Part shown: in pieces, positions 9,733 to 18,148 of the stretch | Layout of the letters: each line of letters opens with the position of its first letter | How positions within the stretch are numbered: the first letter of the stretch is position 1 | Assembly (NCBI GenBank): GCA_018969405.1 | Contig: JAGWYK010000007.1 | Span: 1 to 57,799 of the forward strand | Direction: 5' to 3' | Length of the DNA: 57,799 nt | Origin: Acidobacteriota bacterium | GTDB lineage: Bacteria; Actinomycetota; Acidimicrobiia; Acidimicrobiales; Acidimicrobilacustridaceae | Made by a program: the position numbers and the translations under genes | Notes under the pieces: model-generated | What the model was told of the DNA's origin: nothing | What the model saw: only the letters and a program-made list of their open reading frames with translations | Database searches by the model: none

Positions 9733-12339
9733 ATGACTGGAGGGTCCATGAGGAGAACGGCAGCCCTCTTCGTCGCAGCGGTCGTCACCCTGGGTTCGCT
9801 CGTCACCGGGATCGGATCGACGGCGTCGCCCGCCGGGGCGATCCGGAACGGTCAGGAGATCGCGTCACCGTTCCTCGCGCCCGGTGCCCTGTTCGGCTGG
9901 TTGGCCCGGGTCGAGGGCGGCGACGGCGATCTCATCTGCTCGGGATCTCTCATCACTGCGGACTGGGTCCTGAGCGCTGCGCACTGCGTGGGACTGGGAG
10001 CGACGCGGATCCGTCTCGGACTCGACGACCCGATCGCCATCGACCGGGAGGTCCGGAACGACCGGTTCGATCCCACTCGCATCTGGCTCGGCAATGACCT
10101 CGCGCTGTTCCACCTCGCCACGCCATCGACCCGGGCGCCGGTGGCGCTCGGTCCAGCCACCGCCGATGCGACACCCGGGGACACCGTGGCCATGGCGGGG
10201 TGGGGAATCACCTCTGGCTGCTGCGCGACCCCCGCCCTCCCACGTTGGGGCACCTCGGTCATCTCCGATCGCACCTCGAGCGGCGTCGTCGCGTCGCCCG
10301 ATGACCCAGTGCTCTACACCCTGAGTTCGGGGGCCCTGGCCTGCGACGGGGACAGTGGCGGCCCGCTGCTGCGCAACGGGGCGCTCATCGGCGTGGCCTC
10401 CTTCGGCGACAGGAACTGCCTCAGCCTCTCCGGCTTCACCCGACTGGCGATGAGCCGGGAGTGGATCAACTCCATCGCCGGGGTTCCGGCGCTTCCACCG
10501 GCGGGGCCGCGGCAGGTCTCGGTCGCATCCCACTCCAGCACGACGGTGGGTCTGACCTGGATCGCACCCCGCGATGGGGGCAGCCCGATCACCGACTACG
10601 AGATCTACACGAGCACCGACGACTTCAGCGCCGACATCTCGCGAGTTGTCGACGGCCTCTCCACGGCCACCTCGACGCTCGTCACCGGACTCAGACCGGA
10701 CACCCGGTACTCGTTCATCGTCGTTGCGATCAATGCCGTGGGTGGGGGACGACCGTCCACCCCGACGGTGTCGGTGAGGACCGATATCGACGCACCCGCG
10801 GCCCCGACCCAGGTCTCCGCACTCTGGGTGTCCACCACCAGCGCGACCGTCGCATGGAGTGCCCCGCGAGCCAATGGGAGCCAGATCTCCGACTACCGAG
10901 TCGAGTACTCGCCGTCAGGTCTGACCTGGACCTCGGTCCCCCACAGCCCGTCGACCAGCACCTCCATGCAGATCCCCGGCCTCAATGCGTCGAACGCCCT
11001 CAGGATCCGCGTGACGGCGCTGAACGCGGTGGGACCCGGTCCCAGCACGACGATCCTCCTGCCCGCCGCCACGCGGCCCGGAGCTCCGCTCGCCGTCGGA
11101 GGGGACGGGGGCGATTCACAGGTGACGGTGACGTGGTCCGCACCGAGCTCGACCGGCGCGGCGCGGATCACTCGCTACACGGTGACCGAATCACCCGGTG
11201 GGCGCACCTGCGAGTGGACCTCCGGGCCCCTGCGATGTGTGATCTCCGGACTCACCAACGGCACCCAACACACCTTCACCGTCATCGCCACGAATCTGGT
11301 CGGTGCAGGTCCGGCGTCGACGCCGTCGCTCCCGATCACCGCACGTACCGTCCCGACCGCTCCGCTCGGCGCGACGAGAGTCCTCGTCGCCTCCGCCGGT
11401 TCGGTGACCACGGTCGCCATCGGAACCGATGGCACCGTCTTCTCGGCCAGCATCGGCGTCTCCAGCATCCTCCGCACCACTGCAGAAGGTTCCTCCCAGA
11501 GGATCGGGTCGGGTCTGAGCAGCCCGATGGGACTCGCCGTGGACCCCCTCGGTCGGGTCTACGTCGCCGACACCGGGAACAACCGGATCGTCCGCATCGC
11601 CCCCGACGGATCCATGACGACGATCTCCACCAGCGTCCGGGCCCCGAAGGGCCTCCACCTCGCACCGACCGGTGACCTGTTCGTGGCCGACAGCGGGAAC
11701 AACCGGATCGTCCGCATCACCGCGACGGGGATCCTGCAGCCGTTCGGACCCACATTCTCCGGACCCTCAGGAGTGGCCGTCGATGCCAACGGGATCACCT
11801 ATGTGGCCGACACCGGCAACAACCGGGTCGTGAAGTTCGGGCCGCTCGTGCCACTGACCACAGTGGGCGGGGGCTACTCCGGTCCGACCGCCGTCAGTCT
11901 CGACGGAGCCGGCGCGGTGTACGTCGCCGATCGTGGCAACAACCGGATCGTCAAGGTGACCTCCGCCGGCGTGCAGACCGATATCCGCGCCGGATCGGTC
12001 GGCCCCACCGGGGTGGCGGTCAACGCTGCCGGTGACGTCACCGTCGCCGACACGATCAACCGCCGGGTGCTGCGCATCGGCGCCGCGCCAACGGTGACCG
12101 CTCAGAACGGAGACGTCACCATCACCTGGTCGGCACCGTCCTCGGTCGGCGGTTCACCCATCATCCGCTATGTGGCCTCGGTGACCGGGGAGTCGGCGAG
12201 GTTCTGCATGACGACCTCGGCGACCTCGTGCACGATCACCGGACTCCCCCGAGGCCGGAGCTACACCTTCACCGTGATCGCCATCAACGCTGTCGGGGTC
12301 AGCCCCCCGACCCCACCGACGGCGAAGGTCGTGCTCTGA
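9733..12339 (+). CDS. Secreted trypsin-fold (S1) serine protease with FN3 modules and an NHL beta-propeller
   Basis: An 868-residue exported protein. The signal peptide ends at AGA, so cleavage would expose IRNG, resembling the IVGG N-terminus of active S1 proteases. The triad is H84 (LSAAHC), D122 (NDLALF) and S208 (GDSGGP). The residue equivalent to chymotrypsin 189 is Leu, arguing against Arg/Lys specificity. Three FN3 modules follow (about 258-540), then five to six NHL-like blades (about 550-785; DTGNNRIVRI, 40-residue period) and a final FN3 module. ATG 9733 lies four nt after GGAGG; ATG 9748 with its own GGAGGG is an alternative. The FN3 modules with SPGG and paired Cys match those of the divergent giant, suggesting shared ancestry and perhaps joint action at the cell surface. 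Confidence 0.88.
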   Translation: MTGGSMRRTAALFVAAVVTLGSLVTGIGSTASPAGAIRNGQEIASPFLAPGALFGWLARVEGGDGDLICSGSLITADWVLSAAHCVGLGATRIRLGLDDPIAIDREVRNDRFDPTRIWLGNDLALFHLATPSTRAPVALGPATADATPGDTVAMAGWGITSGCCATPALPRWGTSVISDRTSSGVVASPDDPVLYTLSSGALACDGDSGGPLLRNGALIGVASFGDRNCLSLSGFTRLAMSREWINSIAGVPALPPAGPRQVSVASHSSTTVGLTWIAPRDGGSPITDYEIYTSTDDFSADISRVVDGLSTATSTLVTGLRPDTRYSFIVVAINAVGGGRPSTPTVSVRTDIDAPAAPTQVSALWVSTTSATVAWSAPRANGSQISDYRVEYSPSGLTWTSVPHSPSTSTSMQIPGLNASNALRIRVTALNAVGPGPSTTILLPAATRPGAPLAVGGDGGDSQVTVTWSAPSSTGAARITRYTVTESPGGRTCEWTSGPLRCVISGLTNGTQHTFTVIATNLVGAGPASTPSLPITARTVPTAPLGATRVLVASAGSVTTVAIGTDGTVFSASIGVSSILRTTAEGSSQRIGSGLSSPMGLAVDPLGRVYVADTGNNRIVRIAPDGSMTTISTSVRAPKGLHLAPTGDLFVADSGNNRIVRITATGILQPFGPTFSGPSGVAVDANGITYVADTGNNRVVKFGPLVPLTTVGGGYSGPTAVSLDGAGAVYVADRGNNRIVKVTSAGVQTDIRAGSVGPTGVAVNAAGDVTVADTINRRVLRIGAAPTVTAQNGDVTITWSAPSSVGGSPIIRYVASVTGESARFCMTTSATSCTITGLPRGRSYTFTVIAINAVGVSPPTPPTAKVVL
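11566..12080 (+). repeat. 120-bp periodic NHL-coding repeats
   Basis: The sequence GCCGACACCGGGAACAACC and variants recur at exactly 120-nt spacing: AACCGGATCG begins at 11581 and 11701, AACCGGGTCG at 11821, AACCGGATCG at 11941, and a degenerate copy at 12061. Each unit encodes one 40-residue NHL propeller blade. The near-perfect register with few indels suggests recent internal duplication. Confidence 0.8.
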
Positions 12340-12417
12340 GCGACGCCGCCGGCGCGGGCGGAACACCACGAGCACCTCGGTCCCCCGGTCCTTGAACTCC
12401 TCGACCGAAACGACACC

Positions 12418-12435
12418 GACCCCCTTGCGGGGGCC
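12418..12435. terminator. Hairpin CCCCC-TTGC-GGGGG
   Basis: A perfect 5-bp GC stem (12420-12433) lies 80 nt after the protease stop codon. It has no U tract. It could end protease transcription or be part of a duplicated tRNA-downstream unit, because a near-identical hairpin lies at 12554-12567. Confidence 0.35.
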
Positions 12436-12470
12436 GGAGAAGGATTCGGATGGCGAATCGGATGCCGTTT

Positions 12471-12490
12471 CGATGGTGGCGGGGGCAGGA
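12471..12490 (-). repeat. Duplicate of the tRNA(fMet) 3' end (att-like)
   Basis: CGATGGTGGCGGGGGCAGGA at 12471-12490 is identical over 20 bp to 12580-12599, which spans the last 17 nt of tRNA(fMet) including CCA plus three downstream bases. The copies are direct repeats 109 bp apart. A repeated tRNA 3' end is the usual scar of tRNA-targeting integrases, but a decayed second tRNA is equally possible. No integrase is nearby. Confidence 0.6.
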
Positions 12491-12550
12491 ACCGTCACTC
12501 GCTGCGCTCGCTCCTCCCAAATCCTTCGCACCCATTCATCACAACGCCAA

Positions 12551-12573
12551 CGACCCCCTCACGGGGGCCGTCG
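12551..12573 (-). terminator. Hairpin terminator downstream of tRNA(fMet)
   Basis: A CCCCC/GGGGG stem with a 4-nt loop (12554-12567) begins about 16 nt after the tRNA 3' end on the minus strand and is followed by a short T-rich stretch. It is plausible as the tRNA terminator. Confidence 0.4.
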
Positions 12574-12582
12574 ACCTTGCGA

Positions 12583-12659
<77 letters not shown>

Positions 12660-12670
12660 GCGTGGACTGC

Positions 12671-12700
12671 AATCTACCGATGCACTCCCCGAGATGCCAA
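12671..12700 (-). promoter_or_regulatory. Sigma-70-type promoter of tRNA-fMet
   Basis: On the minus strand, TTGGCA (12700-12695) and TAGATT (12676-12671) are separated by 18 nt. The -10 ends 11 nt before the mature tRNA 5' end, as expected for a strong tRNA promoter. Confidence 0.7.
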
Positions 12701-12753
12701 CCGACGCTCACCACTACCATCAGCCCACGATCGCCCTCACCCATGGAGCTCCC

Positions 12754-14448
12754 GTGAGCACTGCCTCGACCCCCGTCCACCTCGACCCCCGTTGGGAGGC
12801 GTTCCTCGCCGCCACCGAACAGCTCACCGGACCCGGTGCACCGTTCGAGGTGGTGCAGCAGGACGTCCGGGGCGAGACGATGGCAGTGCTGCGGAACCGA
12901 CCCCTGTCTCTGCGGGAGATCCTCGTGAACTCCTTCGAGTTCGGTGAGAAGGAGTCGATGATCTTCGACGACGGCCGACGCGTCACCTTCGCCGGGTTCC
13001 GCGCCGATGTCGCCTCCACCGCCGCCTGGCTGCAGCGCGAGCACGGGATCGGCCACGGTGACCGCGTCGCCATCTGCGGCGCCAACTCCTACGGCTGGAT
13101 CGTCACCTTCTGGGCCTGTCTGTCCATGGGCGCCACCACCGTGGCCATGAACGGCTGGTGGACCGAGCCCGAGATGCGCCACGCCATCGAGCTGACCGAA
13201 CCGAAGCTGCTGATGTTCGACGCCCGTCGCGCCGAACGCCTCAGCGCCGACATCACCATCCTGCGCCGCGACCTCGACGCCGATCTCGCCGAGATGCTCG
13301 CCTACGCCCCCGACGCACCACTCCCGGCGAACCACATCGATGAGGACGACCCCGCCATCCTCATCTTCACCAGCGGCACCACCGGGCGACCGAAGGCTGC
13401 CGTCCTGTCCCACCGCAGCGTGATCCACTACTCGTCGCTGTCGAACTTCATCGGCGCCCGCGGCATGGTTCTCGCCGGTCGCACCGCCAGCGGACCCTCA
13501 CCGATCCGTCTCGCCGTGTTCCCGCTGTTCCACGTCTCCGGTCTGGGCGCCACGGTCAACGGTCTGCACACCGGCTCCACCGGTGCATGGTTCACCGCCC
13601 GGTTCGAGGCCGACACCGTCATCCCGTTCATCATCGAGAACAGGGTGAACCTCATCAGCGGCACCGGCACCCATATCCTGCGGCTGCTCGACAGCCCGCT
13701 GTGTGCCCAGATCCCGCCGGAACAGGTGGTCTCGGTCGGTATGGGCGGCTCAGCCACCACCCCGGAGATCATGCGTCGTCTCGCCGCACGATTCCCCCAC
13801 CTCGATCACACCATGGCCACCGGCTACGGCTCCACCGAGACCGGTTCACTCATCTCCTACGCCCCCAACTGGATGCTGGAACTCGTTCCCGAATGCATCG
13901 GTCCGGCTCTCCCGACGGTGCAGGTGCGCATCACCGACGATCAGGGCGACGAGCTGCCGGAGGGCGCAGAGGGGAACATCGCCGTGCGCAGCCCGCTGCT
14001 CATGAACGAGTACTGGCGGCATCCCAGTGCCAACGCCGAGGCCTTCTTCCCCGGTCGGTGGTTCAACACCGGCGACTTCGGCCGCATGGAGGGCGGATGC
14101 CTCTACATCGCCTCGCGCAAGCGCGACCTCATCCTGCGAGGTGGCGAGAACATCTACCCGTTCGAGATCGAGAACTGCATCGAGGAGCTCGCCGGGGTGG
14201 TCGAGACCGCAGTGGTCGGTGTCGACCACGACATCCTCGGCCAGGAGGTCAAGGCCATCGTGGTGGTGGCCGCCGACAGCGCCATCACCGACCTCGAGAT
14301 CCATGAGCACTGCACGCGGTCGCTCGCCTCCTACAAGGTGCCCACGTACATCGAGCTGCGCACCGCTCCCCTGCCCCGCAACCCCAGCGGCAAGATCCTC
14401 AAGCATGTGCTCGCCGAGGGCGGCGAGGCCGGGTTCGTCGAGGACTGA
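12754..14448 (+). CDS. AMP-forming fatty acyl-CoA synthetase / ligase
   Basis: A 564-residue member of the ANL superfamily that would activate a carboxylic (fatty) acid to its CoA ester through an acyl-AMP. Motifs in order are the P-loop IFTSGTTGRPKAAVLSHR, GYGSTETG (A5), NTGDFGRM (A7), SRKRDLILRGGENIYPFEIE (A8) and NPSGKILK with the catalytic lysine (A10). Chain length cannot be read from sequence. The start is GTG 12754, five nt after GGAG. Extending the frame upstream runs through antisense tRNA and is an artefact. It stands alone on this strand; the SDR, SCP2-like and hydrolase genes elsewhere in the window would fit lipid or steroid metabolism. Confidence 0.9.
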   Translation: MSTASTPVHLDPRWEAFLAATEQLTGPGAPFEVVQQDVRGETMAVLRNRPLSLREILVNSFEFGEKESMIFDDGRRVTFAGFRADVASTAAWLQREHGIGHGDRVAICGANSYGWIVTFWACLSMGATTVAMNGWWTEPEMRHAIELTEPKLLMFDARRAERLSADITILRRDLDADLAEMLAYAPDAPLPANHIDEDDPAILIFTSGTTGRPKAAVLSHRSVIHYSSLSNFIGARGMVLAGRTASGPSPIRLAVFPLFHVSGLGATVNGLHTGSTGAWFTARFEADTVIPFIIENRVNLISGTGTHILRLLDSPLCAQIPPEQVVSVGMGGSATTPEIMRRLAARFPHLDHTMATGYGSTETGSLISYAPNWMLELVPECIGPALPTVQVRITDDQGDELPEGAEGNIAVRSPLLMNEYWRHPSANAEAFFPGRWFNTGDFGRMEGGCLYIASRKRDLILRGGENIYPFEIENCIEELAGVVETAVVGVDHDILGQEVKAIVVVAADSAITDLEIHEHCTRSLASYKVPTYIELRTAPLPRNPSGKILKHVLAEGGEAGFVED

Positions 14449-14493
14449 CCGCAGCGCCACCCAGCCGACAGGGCGCGGGACGGCGTCACGGAC

Positions 14494-17400
14494 CTACGCC
14501 GGCGCGCCGCGCCCCGAGGCCAGCATCGAGGTGGTGGTCGACGAGGGCGTCGCCGATGGCGTGGCGGATGTCCCCATACCCGCCGCCTGGTTGAGGTACC
14601 CCTGCGCTTCGCGCACCTTGGCCTGGTAGCCGGCGAGATCACCGTTGCGCAGTGCGGCGTCGGCATCGGCCAGCGCCTTGGCCGCCGAGGCGATGAGCTG
14701 ATCCTTGGTCAGATCACCCTGACCCGGCACCGTCGTGGTGGTGGTGGACTGATCCGGGGTGGAGCCACCGCCGCCGGTACCGCCGTTGTTGATGTCGTCC
14801 TGGTTGATGGAGCCGCTCTCGAAGGTCTGGGGGTCCGCTCCGGGGAACAGGGTCTGGAGCGCCTCGCGCAGCGACGGCTTCATGACGACCTCACCGCCGA
14901 AGACGGCGATCACCTGCTTGAGCTCGGGGATCTGGGTGGTGTTGTCCGAGGAGACGTACAGCGAGCGCACGTACACGATGGAGTTGTTGACCGGCACCAG
15001 CTGCAGCTGGCCCAACTGCGCCCGCGATCCCTGCTGGTTCAGCAGGGTCAATCGCTGAGCGACCTCGGGGGCGGCGAGGATGTTGGAGTTGACGATCGCA
15101 GGACCGTCGATGTTGAACCCGCCGGGCATCTCGTAGACGATGAGCTTCCCGTACTGCCCGGGATCGCTGTTGGCGACCATGAACGAGGTGAGCGTCTTCT
15201 TGGAGTCATCCTCGGAGTACGGCACGAACGGGCGGAGGGTGACGAAGGACTCGGTGGTGTCGCCCGGCAGTCGCAGCAACTGGTAGTTCGGTTCGATGCG
15301 GGCCTCGCGGGGTCGGGTGGTGACACCCTGCTGGGCCAGCAGCTGATTGGCGGTGGCCACCGCCGTGGCGCCGTTCACCGAGGATCCGGGATCCTGCGCC
15401 ACCGACCAGCTCGAGGTCTTCTCGTAGAACGCCGCCGGATCGCTGATGTGATAGCGACCGAACATGTTGGTCTGCACCCGGAAGAGATCCTGCGGATAGC
15501 GCCAGTGGGCCTTGAGCTCGGCCGGCATGTCCTCCACCGGGCTGAACAGCGCCGGAAAGGCCTTCTGGTAGGCGGTGATCATGGGGTCGGAGGGATCGAC
15601 GACGTAGAGCTTGACCGTGCCGTCGTAGGTGTCGATCACGCCCTTGACCGAGTTGCGGATGTAGTTGAACGCCGAGCCCTGCAGACCGCTGTCGGAGGGC
15701 AGGCCGCTGGCATCGACCCGCTGGGCGTTCGGATAGTTCGCCGTGGTGGTGAACCCGTCGAACATGTAGACGATGTGCCCGTCGGAGATGACCGGATAGG
15801 GATCGCCGTCGAACTGCAGGAACGGCGCCACCGCCGCCATCCGGTCGCGCACATCGCGCTGGAACACGATGCGCGACTCCGGCTTGATGAAGTTGGAGAT
15901 GACGAGGTTCCAGTCGGCGAAGCGAGCCCCGAACGCCACCCGGCGCAGCAGGGAGTCGAGCTTCACGCCGCCCGAGCCGGAGTACTGCGTGAACTTGGTC
16001 TGCCCGTCGAGCTCGACGTAGTCGACCTCCTCGCGACCGGCGTTGGTGATGGCGTACCCGCTGACGTTCTCGCCGTAGTAGGTCTGCGGTGTGGAGAGAT
16101 CGACCTTGATGGCAGCCTCATCGACCTGCACCGGGACGTTGCGCACCAGGAAGTTGGGTCGACCCTGGGTGGTGGTGGAGTTGGCGGGGGCGAGGGCCAC
16201 GCCATAGCCGTGGGTGTAGGCGAGATGCGCACCCTCCCATGACTGCTGGGGGATGCCCGAGACATTGAGATCGCGGGAGCCGATCACGACCTGGGTGTTG
16301 GCCACATCGCCGCTGGGGGTGGTGATCGGATACCGGTCGACGCTGAGTTCGTTGAACCGATAGAAGGCGTACTGGCTCTGCAGGCGCTGATAGGTGGGGT
16401 TGACGATGAGGGGATCGAGCAGGCGGATGTTGCGGATTGTCCCCGGATTGGCGTCGACGTTCGTCGTGGCGACGGCCTTGTCCTGGTTGTAGAGGAACGG
16501 TCGGGTCTCGACGGCATCGAGTCCGAGCGCCGCTCGGGTGGCCTCGATGTTGTGGGCGATGTAAGGCGCCTCGCGGGTGGACTCCTCGGGTTCGACCTGG
16601 AACCGCTGCACGAAAGCCGGGTAGCCGACACCGGCCACGACCGACACCAGCGCCCACAGGCCCACCGCCACCACCGGGAGGGTCCAGCCGCGCCGGAAGA
16701 TGTTGAAGATGAACAGCCCGAACGAGAGCAGGGCGATGAACAGCAGCAGATAGATGGCCGGCAGCTGCGCCTTCACGTCGGTGTAGGTGGCACCGTCGAC
16801 CGCTCCTCGGGTGGAGAAGGTGAGGGCGTACCGCTGCAGCCAGTAGTCGGCCGCCTTCACCAGCGCCAGCAGCCCGAGGATGACCGAGATGTGTGCCTTG
16901 ACCTGTGGGGTGACCCGCTGGCCCGGCACCTGCAGGCGGATGCCGCCGTTGAGATAGTGGGCGATGACGGTGACCAGCAGGATGATGACGCCGGAGGCGA
17001 ACAGCCAGTTGACCACGGTCGTGTAGAAGGGCAGTTTGAACACGTAGAAGCCGACATCGGTCTGGAAGGTCTGATCCTTCACGCCGAACGAGCCGCCGTT
17101 GGTGAACAGGATCCACTGCTTCCACTCCCCCGACATGCCGACACCGGCGATCAGGGCGAGTACGAACGAGACGATGCCGCGCACCAGGCGGGCCCGCCGA
17201 TCGACCACGGCGTGGTAGCGGTCGAGCAGTTCGTCCTCGGGCCCCTCGGCCCGGATCTTCGGTGCCATCCGATCGGCGATCGACAGGCTGAGGAACATCA
17301 GGACGAAGAAGATGCCGGTGAAGATCACCCCGAGGGCGATCTTGGAGCGCAGCACGCCGGTGAACACCGACGACAGCCCGAGCGAGTCGAACCACAGGTA

Positions 17401-17532
17401 GTCGGTCCAGAACCCGGCCACACCGCGCAGCGAGAAGGCCAGCACGAACACCACTGCGACGATGCCGATGATGAGGAGACGACCCCGGGAGAGACGGGGA
17501 CGGGGGGCCGGGAGATCGGTGGGGACGCGCAC
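14494..17532 (-). CDS. UPF0182 family large membrane protein
   Basis: A 1012-residue protein matching the UPF0182 (COG1615) family, usually 900-1000 residues in Actinobacteria. About seven hydrophobic segments fill the first ~320 residues (beginning LLIIGIVAVVFVLAFSLRG). A large, probably extracytoplasmic domain follows (FNYIRNSVKGVIDTYDGTV, WRYPQDLFRVQ), and then a low-complexity Thr-rich and Ala-rich tail after about residue 910. The biochemical function is unknown. The start is GTG 17532, with TAGGCT ending six nt upstream and no ribosome site, so it is probably leaderless. It lies next to the DivIVA-like and PDZ-S16 genes, and as I recall the UPF0182/PDZ-S16/DUF2342 association also occurs in mycobacteria. 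Confidence 0.93.
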   Translation of the reverse strand: MRVPTDLPAPRPRLSRGRLLIIGIVAVVFVLAFSLRGVAGFWTDYLWFDSLGLSSVFTGVLRSKIALGVIFTGIFFVLMFLSLSIADRMAPKIRAEGPEDELLDRYHAVVDRRARLVRGIVSFVLALIAGVGMSGEWKQWILFTNGGSFGVKDQTFQTDVGFYVFKLPFYTTVVNWLFASGVIILLVTVIAHYLNGGIRLQVPGQRVTPQVKAHISVILGLLALVKAADYWLQRYALTFSTRGAVDGATYTDVKAQLPAIYLLLFIALLSFGLFIFNIFRRGWTLPVVAVGLWALVSVVAGVGYPAFVQRFQVEPEESTREAPYIAHNIEATRAALGLDAVETRPFLYNQDKAVATTNVDANPGTIRNIRLLDPLIVNPTYQRLQSQYAFYRFNELSVDRYPITTPSGDVANTQVVIGSRDLNVSGIPQQSWEGAHLAYTHGYGVALAPANSTTTQGRPNFLVRNVPVQVDEAAIKVDLSTPQTYYGENVSGYAITNAGREEVDYVELDGQTKFTQYSGSGGVKLDSLLRRVAFGARFADWNLVISNFIKPESRIVFQRDVRDRMAAVAPFLQFDGDPYPVISDGHIVYMFDGFTTTANYPNAQRVDASGLPSDSGLQGSAFNYIRNSVKGVIDTYDGTVKLYVVDPSDPMITAYQKAFPALFSPVEDMPAELKAHWRYPQDLFRVQTNMFGRYHISDPAAFYEKTSSWSVAQDPGSSVNGATAVATANQLLAQQGVTTRPREARIEPNYQLLRLPGDTTESFVTLRPFVPYSEDDSKKTLTSFMVANSDPGQYGKLIVYEMPGGFNIDGPAIVNSNILAAPEVAQRLTLLNQQGSRAQLGQLQLVPVNNSIVYVRSLYVSSDNTTQIPELKQVIAVFGGEVVMKPSLREALQTLFPGADPQTFESGSINQDDINNGGTGGGGSTPDQSTTTTTVPGQGDLTKDQLIASAAKALADADAALRNGDLAGYQAKVREAQGYLNQAAGMGTSATPSATPSSTTTSMLASGRGAPA

Positions 17533-17538
17533 CTGATC

Positions 17539-17544
17539 AGCCTA
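17539..17544 (-). promoter_or_regulatory. -10 hexamer TAGGCT, leaderless UPF0182 gene
   Basis: It ends six nt before GTG 17532, so transcription would start at or next to the start codon. Confidence 0.55.
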
Positions 17545-17553
17545 CGGGTCGGC

Positions 17554-17578
17554 CGGGTCCCGGGCCATGCGGGACCCG
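17554..17578 (-). terminator. Hairpin after the DivIVA-like gene
   Basis: CGGGTCCCG and CGGGACCCG form a perfect 9-bp stem with a 7-nt loop, about 30 nt past the DivIVA-like stop codon and just upstream of the UPF0182 promoter. It lacks a U tract. Confidence 0.45.
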
Positions 17579-17607
17579 CAGGAACGGGAGCGGAACACCC
17601 TGTGGGG

Positions 17608-18105
17608 TCAGGGGCGTTCCTCGTGCTGCTCGCGCAGCGAGGCGAACAGCTCGGCGGTGCGGTCGGACCCGACCCGACCGGCACGGGTCACGGGCTGCTC
17701 GACACCGGAGAGCAGCTGACGGGCCTCGCGCTGGGCCTGTTCGATGATGGCTGCGGCATCGGCGGCCGCCTCGGCCTTGGTCTCCTCGAACAGCCGGGTG
17801 GCGGCATCATCGGCGCGGACACGGATCTCGGCCGCCGCGGCACGGGCCGCGTCGAGGATCCGCGCCACCTCGTCGCCCAGCAGTTTGGTGAGATGCGAGG
17901 GATCCAGAGGATCGACGGCGTCGACCCGCCGCTCGGCCTCGGCCAGCCGACGCAGCAGTTCCTGCTCTCGCTCCTCGACGGCACGCAGCTCGGCGACGAG
18001 ACGACCGATGGCCCGCTGCACCTCGGCCCGGTCGTAGCCGCGTCGCACCATCGTGAAGGTCGGGTCGATCAGATCGTCCTGCGCTTCGGCCGCATCATCG
18101 GACAT
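17608..18105 (-). CDS. DivIVA-like coiled-coil protein
   Basis: A 165-residue cytoplasmic protein. The N-terminus (DPTFTMVRRGYDRAEVQRAIGRL) resembles the DivIVA/GpsB lipid-binding start in which F/Y and RRGYD residues precede a coiled coil. The rest is a charged alanine-rich helix with heptads (LRAVEEREQELLRRLAEAERRV; then ARAAAAEIRVRADDAATRLFEETKAEAAADAAA). Members act as membrane-curvature or polar-growth scaffolds; this one's partner is unknown. The start is ATG 18105 with TACGAT six nt upstream (leaderless); extending upstream in frame would enter the protease gene. Lies 43 bp downstream of the PDZ-S16 gene but with its own promoter. Confidence 0.75.
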   Translation of the reverse strand: MSDDAAEAQDDLIDPTFTMVRRGYDRAEVQRAIGRLVAELRAVEEREQELLRRLAEAERRVDAVDPLDPSHLTKLLGDEVARILDAARAAAAEIRVRADDAATRLFEETKAEAAADAAAIIEQAQREARQLLSGVEQPVTRAGRVGSDRTAELFASLREQHEERP

Positions 18106-18111
18106 GACCAG

Positions 18112-18117
18112 ATCGTA
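18112..18117 (-). promoter_or_regulatory. -10 hexamer TACGAT, leaderless DivIVA-like gene
   Basis: It ends six nt before ATG 18105. No Shine-Dalgarno sequence fits in between. Confidence 0.55.
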
Positions 18118-18148
18118 CCGGTCAGTCGGGGATGGTTCGGGAGTGGCC

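Noticed and set aside
11566-12080. Evenly spaced repeats that might be taken for a CRISPR array
   Set aside because: They encode NHL blades in frame, the 'spacers' are similar to each other and coding, and no cas genes are present.
12154-12531. A minus-strand frame reading GVVSVEEFKDRGTEVLVVFRPRRR
   Set aside because: The central stretch looks coding-like in codon use, but the frame has no ribosome site, contains no recognisable domain and runs deep into the protease gene. It could be a gene remnant near the tRNA repeat, but the support is too thin.
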